Source of the DNA: Puccinia triticina
Taxonomy: Eukaryota; Basidiomycota; Pucciniomycetes; Pucciniales; Pucciniaceae
Assembly: GCF_026914185.1 (NCBI RefSeq)
Contig: NC_070565.1
Coordinates: 248,001-312,000, forward strand
Length of the DNA: 64,000 nucleotides
Reading direction: 5' to 3'
Shown: positions 23,962 to 33,949 of the stretch, one piece after another
How positions within the stretch are numbered: position 1 is the stretch's first letter
Layout of the letters: each line of letters starts with the position of its first letter
Notes under the pieces: generated by a model
Database searches by the model: none
Told to the model about the DNA's origin: nothing
What the model saw: only the letters and a program-made list of their open reading frames with translations
Translations under genes and position numbers: made by a program

Positions 23962-26325
23962 GAAATTCCTTTTATGGTTGTGCTGGCATGGTGATATACA
24001 TCAGGGCCTTCCAGTTTTTGGGTAGTACATCATGTTAAAATTTAGAACTTTCAGGCACGAGAAATAAAAGGGCTAAGATGAGTATTGATAAAAACTCAAG
24101 AATTTGGGCAGTGAGGATGACTCTCTCACCGGATGCGGCTCAGCGGGGCGCGGAGAAAGAATGAGGAGAACCGATCAGTGTAATTTCTTGTTGTAGGCTG
24201 GCTTTAAATAGACTAAAAACAAGCGGCCAACAAGTGGTTGGAAGACAATAGAATAATGAAAAAGTTTGATCAAGACAAGTTTCATTTATACTATCTCTGA
24301 GACTATGCGTGATAACAAGTATGACAAGATATTATCTACTACACACGGTTCAATGACTACTTGGTGTGATAAAATCTGTACTAACAAGGATACTGGCAAT
24401 GCTTTTGAGAATGACATGAAACAATGTTTTAGAGGTGTAAGTAAGAGGAAATGGCAAAATTCCAACACATCAAATTTATCTTGGCAGCAGAAATAGCTGA
24501 TATTACACCTGAGTCATCTTCGGAGTCATTATTCTGTTTTACCACTTGAAGATATCCCACCGCCGGAGCTTAATCCTACCATTCTCCGCCCCTATGATTG
24601 CTGCCCGTTTAATCATCACACATAATTCGATCAGAAGATCATTCAGAGTTGGATCTTGTTTGAATCTCCATACAAACTTGACTTCCCTGCCAGTGCATCT
24701 TTCGATGTCCACCATCATGTACGCACGTACATGATGGGGATGCTTCTTGTTTCCTCTATCTCCAGTTATGTAAAGAATCATGCATGCGCAGACTGAATCA
24801 TGGGAATACATATGCCCACATGATACAACCTCAGTTCCAGAGGGGAAATAGAATTTTGTACAACTCACTTGAATACAGATTTCATTTCTGCCTTCGCTTG
24901 CCCGTACATGACAATGTACTGAGCAAATTGTTTCCTTGCATGTGCCTCCCTGCTATTGAATCTGTTATATAAACATTTCATTTCATAGATATGTATGTAG
25001 TCTATTCAAGTGAATTCTAACTTTGTGATCCTTTCAGTGTGATTTCATAGCCAGCAAACTCTGAACAATTGATACACTATACTTTCCAAGATTCGTCACA
25101 TCAGGCAAATTTTGTATTTGCATGTTCCTCGTGAGAGAGATGTCAAAAAATCACCTCACATGTTTAAGTTCTCAACATGATTTTGTCTGGGTCTGTTTGG
25201 GTCCAGATCGGACCTCACCATCATATCCCCTGCTCAAATTGACGTGTACCCAAATAGCAAATCACAGTTGATTACTCAACATGCTGCCTGATATTCATAA
25301 CGTCATCCAGTTCCCACTTCCCATTCGTTCATTCAAAGGCTTTTCATGTCATTTAGATGTACAAAGCCTCATATGAGGATCCTAACCATCTAGATTCCGA
25401 AATTTCTACTCAACTGGACCACATCTCCCTGATCTCCCACTGGCATCTTTCTGATGAACTGTTGCGAAATATTCATGAGGCAAGGGCTTGTTTTGTCATT
25501 TTATCATTGAGGACCGTTGAGTACTACATATATGTATTTCCAGTCTGATGTGCTGTTTTATTTTCAATTGGTAGGGTTTTTTGATCTTCTTGTCTGCTCG
25601 CTCGCTCTTTGAATTTGTTTCTTACAGCATCACTCTCCCACCGCGCGCCCCTCATTTCAAATGCTTGATCTAGACCCGCTGCTCCTTCCGGTGAGTGCCT
25701 CGCACCTGTTTGTACCTCAGCTAACGAACGATCCGAACCTTGTTTTTGAATGTGAGTGTTGCTCTCTAGAGCAAAGACCTCATTCTTCTGTAATCTTCTC
25801 CTGGAATCGCTCAACAACCCCTGCCTGCAGTTTTCAGAACCTCTACAACTTGCCTATCAACCCTGATCACTCGTCTGCATCTGTTGTTCAACCCCCACCT
25901 TGATCGTTTCATTGCGCGAGCGCTCATCCACCCATCAACCCAGGAGTATCCTGTATCATCCATGGAGCTAACGGATATTGGTTTCAGCAAAGATCGATCA
26001 GGAGCGGGCGTAAGAACACCTTTCCCTTCATCTATCCTACAGCGTTGATTCGATAACAGCGCTGATATCCTCTTAAATGACCCATTCTGATTGTTTGCTC
26101 CAGGAGAACAATTCGGCTCTTGAACAGGACAGTTCCCCTGCAAGCCCACCTTGGTTTCCTGGAGCTTTTGCACTTCGGGATCAACCCCATCGCCCGATTC
26201 CACTTATTTCGGCCTGCCAATCTGTAACAGGTGCAATCGATGCCCCAGCTCCTCTCTTAGTCCACTTTACCAATTGGTGGTCACATCATCCCCTTGTGTA
26301 CTCCTATCCCACCCGCCAGAGAATC
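23962..26325. other. Mostly non-coding, 2.3 kb
   Basis: No convincing gene. The minus-strand open frame 24539-24868 overlaps a palindrome and lacks protein character. The area 25550-26325 is more GC-balanced and may be the 5' flank or early exons of the kelch relic: a plus-strand open frame begins SDCLLQENNSALEQD at about 26083 and runs into the kelch frame. Confidence 0.3.
24712..24737. repeat. 26-bp palindrome of the GTACGCGCGTAC family
   Basis: The palindrome is CCATCATGTACGC followed by its mirror, with one central mismatch (GCAC in place of GCGC). It extends the shared core by a CCATC arm on each side. It is preceded by GATGTCCA, as is the copy at 17522. Confidence 0.75.
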
Positions 26326-27556
26326 ATGTCGACTTCCTTTCCCCTACAGCCCCCATTTCCTCGGACGAGAAGCGGCTCAACGGTGTACTTCCCCCTCATC
26401 GATCCCCCAACCATCTTTTCCTTTGGCGGATCGTTCGATGGTGCCTTACAAGGCGATCTATACTCATTCAGCATTGATCCTGCCGTCTCAACACCAAACT
26501 TAACCGCAAAACTTGTCGCCACGCGAGGTCCCGCCCCAACTCCTCGATCTGAACCACTTTTAGCTGCAGCAGATGGTCATCTGTTCCTCTGGGGTGGCAT
26601 GACAGAAGAACCAGGTCGTGCCGAGCAAGATACACGCATCTATTCCCTCTCGCTATCGACTAGTTCCTGAAGTCAATACACAGTCTCAGGACCCTTTCCA
26701 GCTGCGACGTTTGGATCAACAACAACAATATTTGAAGGATTCTTTTACGTTTACGCCGGGACTGACATGAATGGATTGGCTCACGATTGCCTTTGGCGAA
26801 TTGACATCGACCATTGCAAGCTTGTCTCTCTTTCTGGCCTCTACATGATCTCAAAGCTGAGAGCGTCTTCTATTTCAATGTATATCTCTCCAGTGACCTC
26901 CAACTCGCTATGGGAGAATGTTTCATACCCCCGTAGCCCAGCAGCGCGAACAGGCCATTCGGCCATTGTATATGCTCGCTCATGGATCGTTTTTGGTGGT
27001 TCGAACAGCGAAAACGTTTTCAACGATATATGGACGTTCGATTTTGGTAAAAAGGAGTGGACATCTGTAGCTTGTTCAGGATCTCTTCCCCCTCCACGCC
27101 AACAGCACTCAGCACTTCGACTTGGCGAGAAAATGTTCGTTTTTGGCTGAGTAGATGGCCAAACTTCGAAACTGTGCGACATGTGGGCCTTGGACCTCCT
27201 GAGTGAGTATCTCTTCTGCTTATTGGTCCAATTGTGCCTTGCTTGCCCTGCACCTGAACACGAGCTTCTTTGTCATATGTAGGTTATGCTTGGTATGAGG
27301 TCGCTTGCGAAGGAGGTGCAGAAATGATGACTATCGGCCAACTCACAGTGGCGTGGGATGAAACAATTTACTTATTGGGTAGCAACACTACCACTGCTGG
27401 CCTGCCCCTTCGTCATTCGCTCTACCACACGCTTGACTGCTTGAAAATAACTTCATCATCCACACCATCCCGGGATTTCCAGCTAGTATTCGGGGATGTC
27501 TGCAAAACTGTTGTGGCGCTGCCACATGAACTGTACCCGACAAACAATCTACCGTG
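26326..27556 (+). pseudogene. Kelch-repeat protein relic, two internal TGA codons
   Basis: From ATG 26326 the frame encodes kelch blades: FSFGGSFDGALQGDLYSFS, HLFLWGGMTEE, FYVYAGTDMNGLAHDCLWRI, WIVFGGSNSENVFNDIWTFD, then MFVFG and KLCDMWALDL. An intron near 26823-26893 and another at about 27202-27282 fit GT-AG. After the second, YAWYEVACEGG continues the fold. TGA codons at 26668-26670 and 27148-27150 interrupt it at conserved blade positions. The first sits where the blade context would accept tryptophan. The frame runs into a GTGAGT donor at 27554 but the next exon is not evident; two hairpin repeats follow at once. Kelch propellers usually mediate protein binding. This may be a host gene captured by the element. 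Confidence 0.7.
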
Positions 27557-27590
27557 AGTTTTCCTCTGATAGATTCCCTCAATCCTCATG

Positions 27591-27774
27591 GCTCCCCAAG
27601 AATTGGTGTTTTGTAGAGTTAGTGCAGTAGGCGTGCATATCATCCGTGCCACGGCTAATTCTACAAGGCACTGATTCTTGGGGAAGCCGTTGGACCAGGG
27701 AGGTTCTGGTGTTATGTACGAGTAGTGCGGTCGGCGTGCACATCAACCGTGCCACGGCTACTCCTATGTACACC
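27591..27774. repeat. Twin hairpin repeats between kelch relic and TET-like gene
   Basis: The first inverted repeat spans 27591-27686: arm CTCCCCAAGAATTGGTG, continuing GTAGAGTTAG, with its complement ending CTTGGGGAAG, about 31 bp per arm. The second spans about 27708-27774, with arms GTGTTATGTACGAGTAG and CTACTCCTATGTACAC. The loops of both share GGCGTGCA, ATCA and CCGTGCCACGGCTA. They look like two members of one small palindromic family inserted side by side. Confidence 0.65.
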
Positions 27775-27925
27775 ACACCTCTTCTGCATTACCACCAAGC
27801 GGTGCTCAAGATTATTTGGACCGGCTATTCTCGTCGTATCTCCCTTCTTGTAGTGAATTGTGTAATGTTTTTTTGGCTGATATAAACTCTTCATTTGTTT
27901 ATTCAGCCCAGGCAAACGCTCACGA

Positions 27926-29005
27926 ATGGGCAAGGACGCTAAGCGATTTGCGCGAGAAAAGGCAAAAAGAGAAGCACCTGTTTGTATCCCCGGCCAGCAC
28001 GACAACATACACCACTGTACCGTGCCACCTTCTCATCAACACGATCCGTGCCCTGATGAAGTCATTACAACTGACCAAACAATCAGAGAACATTACGTAT
28101 CCCTGACGCATGGCGTTTGCATCGTTGCGCCGAACAACCTTCCTCCGTTCTGCATGGCAGCTTGGTATCCATTCGAAAAAATGGCGGCCAGCGAGAAAAA
28201 AGGTTGGGAAAAATTTGTCCTTCACCTCCTTAGCCGAATCGACTATGTTTCCGAAATCAACACCAACGGGCCCCAAATTCGTGGATCTTTATGGGGTGAT
28301 GGCTGGCGGAAATGTTCAAAGAACACTGAACACTTTGGACGGTTTTGCTCCGTGGAGTTTTTGCGGAAACAGAGGAAGCTCCTGAAATTCGACCCAGAGG
28401 ACCAGAAAGCCCGACTCCTTGAAGCTGGACAGTGGATCTCTGACAAATTGAGAAGCTTTGCGCCTGGCGTCCACGACTCGAATCAAAAGCTGCTCATCAC
28501 TAATCAGTACCCTTCGATGAATCACACGGAGTATGGCGAACCCTATACATCGGCCGACTTCTCCTCTTTCCTGACCTTTACCATGTACGACTTTTACAAT
28601 CATCCGCACACCAATAACGATGTGAACGACTGGACGCTTGTTGGTTGGATTCCAATCTTCAACCCAAAAAACTCGGATAATCCTCAGATCTTGGCCAATG
28701 AAATGTTTGACATGGAGGGGGGTCAGTTCTCCTTTCGTGATTTTCAAGTCTGTCTAGACTTGAACAAAACCCTTGGTGTTACACTGTGTGTATTCAGATC
28801 TCAAGACTACCGCCATCAAACTCTGCCTGGCTGTTCCCCTTCTGGAATGTATACCAGAATTGGATTTTCTTGTCAGATAAACAGGAGAATGGCTAATGCT
28901 ATTACCGCTTATATCAATGGCTTATATAAAAAAGATTTAGACATTGGTGGCTTGCAGAATCAAATTGACAATGCAAATGCTCCTCCAAAGAAAAGAAATA
29001 AATAG
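27926..29005 (+). CDS. TET/JBP-like 2-oxoglutarate Fe(II) dioxygenase
   Basis: An uninterrupted frame of 359 residues from ATG 27926; the frame is also open back to a TTATTCAG acceptor at about 27905, so a 5' exon is possible. It begins with a basic RFAREKAKRE segment, then REHYVSLTHG and WYPFEKMAASEKKGWEKF, which are N-terminal landmarks of the rust TET-like family as I know it. The double-stranded beta-helix core follows: LTFTMYDFYNHPHTNND (about 216-232), MEGGQFSFRDF, CVFRSQDYRHQTLPG with the distal His at 297, and MYTRIGFSCQIN with the 2OG-binding Arg at 311. The family oxidises 5-methylcytosine or thymine in DNA. Where HxD is expected the sequence reads H228-T-N230, so the iron-binding Asp may be lost. 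It ends with a basic tail (PKKRNK). Confidence 0.8.
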   Translation: MGKDAKRFAREKAKREAPVCIPGQHDNIHHCTVPPSHQHDPCPDEVITTDQTIREHYVSLTHGVCIVAPNNLPPFCMAAWYPFEKMAASEKKGWEKFVLHLLSRIDYVSEINTNGPQIRGSLWGDGWRKCSKNTEHFGRFCSVEFLRKQRKLLKFDPEDQKARLLEAGQWISDKLRSFAPGVHDSNQKLLITNQYPSMNHTEYGEPYTSADFSSFLTFTMYDFYNHPHTNNDVNDWTLVGWIPIFNPKNSDNPQILANEMFDMEGGQFSFRDFQVCLDLNKTLGVTLCVFRSQDYRHQTLPGCSPSGMYTRIGFSCQINRRMANAITAYINGLYKKDLDIGGLQNQIDNANAPPKKRNK

Positions 29006-30281
29006 TTGTTTTCCAAATCTTTTTACAATTAGTTTTAAATGAAATGTCATGATTTCCTCTTTTTTTTATGTTCCTTAATTTCCAAACTCTTCATCCAACC
29101 CATGTCTTGAAGTGATCTGTCTTCAATCCAATTCAAGTTTCCTTCTCAAATGTCCCAAACAGTGCTTTGATCCACATCAATTTGTGACAATGTATCTCAT
29201 CAGTTGTGAAAGTCAATTTCTGAAGAATGAATGGTTTGGATGAATGTGGAATATTAAGTTTTTGATGAAGAACCGGTCAAGTTTCTTTCTCAACAGAATC
29301 AATATACCACGCTGAAAATAGTCAAAGTGCTCATGCGGTGTGCTTAAACATTTGTGAAAGTAACTGAGATTAAGATTTCTGGTTCAAATTGACCAAACAT
29401 ATGTGCATTTATGTATGAGTTTTGTCACTTTCTTTCCTTTGGACAATTTGAAACATCACAAGCATTTCTCACTGCATTTTGTATTTGAGGATGAAATCAT
29501 ATATCACAAACCATTCCAACAACTCCCTCAATCCCTTGGCTTTATACTGCAATTTTAATCTGATAAACAATAAATCTTTGTGGAGATTAATTGGGCTTTA
29601 TTTAAGCCATTCAGAGCTGTAATCAATTTAGACAAGGTGTTTTTAGCACTTGTTTCACTGTAGTTAATCCATGGATAATTCTATGCAAGAATGACTGTGT
29701 AACAACGTGAAAATGGAATTATCAAAAATTGGATCAATTCAACATGCCATGAACAACAGCTGGCATCATTGAAATTTAGTACTTCAGCAAGATAAGGTTA
29801 TTTAGTTGTACATTGAAGCCACTAAGCATTAGCATTAACTATTATTTCTAGGTGCAAGTTGAATGGTTTGTTTGTGCTCAACTGCAAGAAACAACATATC
29901 GTTTTCAGAAACATTTGTCACTTCCCGCTGGTGCAATAAACAAATGGCCACAAATAATTCAATTATACTTACAGGAAACTGCTTTGATATGTTCCAGTTC
30001 ATTTACAACTGATTTGAATTTGAGTTCTGGGTTATATTTCAAGATGAGTTATGGATGATTCCCAAATTAGTTTGAATTCAGTTATGAATTACTTATTGAT
30101 ACTGTCTGGAAGAGTTCAGGGTGAGCTGTGCATCAGTTCTGAATAATTTTCCCCTGTGACAAGAAGACTTTTGGGATGAGTTCCAGACCACTTATGGATG
30201 ATCTTCCTCACTATATACATCACTGCTTAAGCTATATTTACTAAAGGCCTCCAGCACAGTTATGGAAAAAAATTCACGTAG
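29006..30281. other. Right subterminal zone of the giant element, non-coding
   Basis: 1.28 kb of AT-rich DNA with no gene. From about 30040 to 30230, words such as GAGTTATGGATGAT, GTTATGAATTACTTATTG and CTTATGGATGATC recur. They resemble, in inverted orientation, the words inside the left end. These are candidate transposase-binding subterminal repeats. Confidence 0.4.
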
Positions 30282-30320
30282 GGCACTCCCTGGAGAGTGG
30301 GAACATATCTCCCCTGGTGT
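30282..30320 (-). repeat. Right 39-bp inverted terminus of the giant element
   Basis: GGCACTCCCTGGAGAGTGGG followed by AACATATCTCCCC and TGGTGT. It differs from the reverse complement of 4974-5012 at one position only (A for G). Confidence 0.7.
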
Positions 30321-31281
30321 CAAGAGAGTGCCATCCTGTACCCTTTTTCCAGAACTGTACTGCTGGATGCTGTTGGTGAAAAATGAACAATACTTGAACT
30401 CATCTCCACAACTTTTCTGAAACTGATTGTGGATTCATCCATAAATCATCAAGAAGTCATGCAGAACTCAACTGGAACTCAATCAGAACACAGTTGAAAC
30501 AACTAAGACACAATGGCCACAATTAAATCATAACTCAATTCAACCTGTTTGTTGATTGGGATGATTTCTTGGGGTTCAGTTCATATTATTCACATGCTCA
30601 TGAAGGTGTTCATTTTTTTCACTTTGCTGATTTTTCCCACATGTGCGCACATAAAATGTTGTTATAAATTGCAGGCTGGGCCTCTTTCAGATCAAAAACA
30701 TATACACACCAGTTAGAATGATGTTAAAGGCCCACCTGAATTCTCATATTTCCCTAAAAAAAAAGGCAGGTATCATCTATAATTGAGCCCAAAAAGGATG
30801 AAAATAGGGTGAAAGTATGTCTCAAGTCCAGCTTGGAGGTTTGTGGTACCAGATTTCAGCTAGACAGCCTGGATTCATCATTCTTAACATATAAGCTTGT
30901 GAGTCACACTCCATACACTCACTTTTGGAGTGCTTTTGGGATTTTTTTGGAGTGCATTTAGGCTGACCCTTGTTTAAAACCCCTCTCACATAGAGAAATT
31001 GATCAACATAAATTCGCCATAAATGATTGATAATTGGGCATTAAGTAAATATCATTTCATTATAGGTTGTAATTGAGTTATCCTTAAAGAATGAAACAGT
31101 TCTATACAACATTGCATGAGGTCCTGTGATACTTCCTCATAAATTATGACAGACTTCCCATTGACTTCTGAATAATTTATCAATCATTTCCTAATAGACA
31201 TCTGACTGACATCTGACCCAGAACAACATAAAATTACAGTCAGGCACTCTCTGCAGAGTGCGTCAAATTCTCCCCTGGTGT
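30321..31281. mobile_element. Truncated non-autonomous relative of the giant element
   Basis: Begins GAGAGTGCCATCCTGTACC, resembling the inner half of the left ends at 5005 and 32811. It ends at 31243-31281 with GGCACTCTCTGCAGAGTG, then TTCTCCCCTGGTGT. The inner flank of the right end (GACATCTGACCCAGAACAAC, then ATAAAATTACAG) is the mirror of the inner flank at 5013-5055. No coding frame. Confidence 0.45.
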
Positions 31282-32780
31282 GTGCAGCACTTTGGGATCA
31301 GTTGGGCGAGTGGCACAAGTCTTGGACTTGGGATTGCCTGCGCATTTGTTGCAAACAGGCAAGTTTTTGCACCATTGTGGCAACAATGGGCCACTACGCT
31401 ACACTATGCTACGGGCCAATATCCGTTAGTGTATCCATGGTTATTTGGCAAGACAAATGGGGTGACAAATGGGGTATTGTTATTCCCAATTACAGCCCAA
31501 TACACTAACAGTTAATGTATCCAAAGTTTCTCATTGAAGATCTTGGGTATTGTTATCCAGGATACACTCAAAATACCCTAACAGGTAGTGTATTTCCTTT
31601 GGATAACCAAGATTTCACTGAAATTTAGTGTATCAGAGTTAGGATAACAATCTTCTGCACTAGAATATCTGTTATTTCATGGTTTTTGGCCTCTAGAAAA
31701 TGATTCTCAAAACATTATGTCCTACATTTATTTTTTTGCAACTCAAAGCCAACTTGACTACTAGAAATATACATACACTGAAATTAATTTCATCATTAAT
31801 TGCAGAGATAGAATAACAGTTATTGTATTTGTTATCAGGAATAACAACAGATAACAATCATAAGAATAGGATCTGGTTGTTGTTGTCCTGTCATATTTCA
31901 GCTACACTAACAATACAATAACAGCCAAAAAGAATAACATCAAAAAGATGTATTTTTATTGACAGAAAATCAAGGATAACAGTATTGGTTGTGTAGTGCA
32001 GTGGAAAAAACTAGCAATACACTACACTTACAATACAGTTAGTGTATCAGCCCACCATTGATTGTGGGCTGTGTGTATTAGCTTCCAGTGTTGGAAGCAC
32101 TGTGGGATCGGTCAGATGCAATGCTTGCCTTGGTAAATTTTGGTCTCAAGCAACAGGCCGGGCTTCTCCATCTTTTGTGCAGCCAAGCTTCTGGGTTGAA
32201 TGGCAGTGAATTTTGAGGCTCTGCAATTCCTTGCCCTCAATACTTTAGTTAGGATAAAGTAGCTCAGGTTTTTGGCCATCCAAACTGTGTTTTTGAGCCA
32301 GGCCAATCATGCAAATCCTGCCAACCCACAGAAAATCCGCAAAGATCCACACTGACAGCAGTGGGTGACTTGGCTGCTGCACTTTGCGGCTTGTGTGCAC
32401 AAATGAGGGGTGGGGATTTCAGGTAGCTTGTTCTCAGAGATACACACCCTAAGACACTTCACTTTTTTGCTGGCTGTGAATGTAACTGGATAAGCAAAGT
32501 GTCATTCTTGTGGTGCCGTTGTGGGGAGGTACGGTGGAAGAGCATCCACCACCATTGAGCTAAATCTTTAGCTAAATCACACAAATGTGCTTGGCATTGC
32601 ATGCATATTTTCCCACGCTTTTTGTGCCAGCCTTTTTGAGATGCCTTTCTCCTTGTTGTCTGTCCCAACATTTCCACAATTATGCGGTTTCAATGTGAGA
32701 TATAATGAGCTTGGGACTGTCAGAAATCTGACTTCATCTTCCGCTCACATTCTCTGTCTGGCCAAGTGGCCCCTGTTTCC
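31282..32780. other. Non-coding, repeat-derived
   Basis: No gene. 31390-32060 is filled with GTTAGTGTATC- and CAATACACTA-type words on both strands, for example 31430 and 32039, which suggests a degraded inverted-repeat element. The rest shows nothing definable. Confidence 0.35.
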
Positions 32781-33018
32781 CACCAGGGGGGAAAGTGTGG
32801 CACTCCCTGGAGAGTGCCAGACCGTATGTTCCTTTGGGAAGACTGTCTGATGTCAAATTTGTGAGCATGTGGGATTTAGGCTTCAAATATGTTGACCTTA
32901 TGTTCAACTCAGGCTGATCTTTGATCCACTCCATGGTGAACATTTTGGTAATTGAGTTGAGGGTACCCCCACTTGATGCCTGGTACACCCTGGTATTCTA
33001 CACTTAGTGGTGTGTTTC

Positions 33019-33900
33019 AGGAATCAATTTGAGACCCCCTCCACTCAATTAATGGGTTGTAAAGTCATTGAGTGGAGATTCCCTCCACTTGATGACTGTT
33101 GGACAACCATTGATTGCAGGTTGTGTCCACTCAATGACCATATCTAAATTACCAGCCACCAAGTGGATACATCCTCCACTCAATGACTGGTTTTTAATGT
33201 CATTGAGTGGAGGGATTCTCCACTCGAAGACTGGTGTGTATACTGACTGTTGAGTGGGGGGGTTCCTTACTCGGTGACTGGTTCTACTGGCCATTGAGTG
33301 GAGACACCCTCCACTTGATCACAGCTCACTAGGATGGGAAAATCCCAGAGCATTGACCAGTACTGCATGTTGGTCATTGAGCCGGGCCTCTCCCAGCTTT
33401 AAGGACTGTATTTACTGTACTCAGCGCGGGGAAAGTCCCGGCTTGATGGACAGTATGTACTATCCATCCTGCTGCACTTTTCCAAGCTGAGTGGCCAGTG
33501 TAGGCTGCCTACCGCGCTCGGAAAGGCTGACTAGATGACCAGCATTTGCTGGTCATTGGGCCAGGGCTTCTCGCTGGATGACCAGTATCTACTGGTCATC
33601 GGATTTGAGCTCGGAGAGGCTGCAGATCGATGACCAGGGCATGATGCCTGTCAAGCGCGGCCTCTCTGAACTCGATGGCCAGTTTGTGTTGGCCATCCAG
33701 TCGGAGAAGCCCTGGTCCGATGACCAGCACCTATTGGTCATCGTTCTGGGCCTGTCTGAGCTTGGTGAGCAGCCTGTACTGTCCACCAACCTCGGAAAAG
33801 CCAAGCTGAATGAACAGTATTTAGTGTACTGTTCATGGAGTTGGGGCTTTCCCAGCTCAATGACCAGCAAATAAAGGTCATCGAGCCCGTGTAAACAAGC
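33019..33900. repeat. Array of covarying hairpin units
   Basis: Around a dozen imperfect units, each a palindrome around a short loop. Examples: CTCCACTCAATGAC with GTCATTGAGTGGAG; ATGACCAGC with GCTGGTCAT (33535); GATGACCAGTA with TACTGGTCATC (33577); GATGGCCA with TGGCCATC (33673); ATGAACAGTA with TACTGTTCAT (33809). From 33350 on, outer arms such as GAGCTCGGAGAGGC and GCCTCTCTGAACTC flank the inner hairpins and also pair. Substitutions in one arm are matched in the other between units. No coding frame. Confidence 0.8.
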
Positions 33901-33909
33901 AACTCGCCA

Positions 33910-33949
33910 ATGTCCACCCTGATGTTCGGCCGAACATGACAGTGGACAT
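33910..33949. repeat. 40-bp palindrome with ATGTTCGGCCGAACAT core
   Basis: Outer arms ATGTCCAC (33910-33917) and GTGGACAT (33942-33949) enclose the perfect 16-bp palindrome ATGTTCGGCCGAACAT (33922-33937). It resembles the CATGTACGCGCGAACATG copy at 10088, including the following ACAGTG. Confidence 0.75.

Larger units (their letters stand above)
4974..30320. mobile_element. Candidate 25-kb DNA transposon carrying Tnp2/Plavaka, SNF2 and TET/JBP genes
   Basis: Two nearly identical 39-bp inverted repeats bound the interval. Inside are a Tnp2-like transposase, an SNF2 helicase, a TET/JBP-like dioxygenase and four or more ORFs typical of rust transposons. Rust TET/JBP genes are known to associate with KDZ and Plavaka transposons (Iyer and colleagues, 2014), so the gene set fits. 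Both ends carry degenerate GAACTCAT- or GTGATTCAC-like words, as subterminal transposase sites would. No clean target-site duplication is visible: ACTCTC lies left and CAAGAG right. Nesting of separate elements therefore cannot be excluded. Non-autonomous relatives with the same ends lie at 30321-31281 and 32781-35268. Confidence 0.5.

Noticed and set aside
24539..24868. Minus-strand 109-codon frame
   Set aside because: Overlaps the palindrome at 24712 and lacks conserved motifs or flanking splice sites.
4974..31281. Pairing the left end at 4974 with the right end at 31281 instead of 30320
   Set aside because: The 30282-30320 end matches 38 of 39 positions, clearly better than 31243-31281, although the inner flank of the latter is also related.
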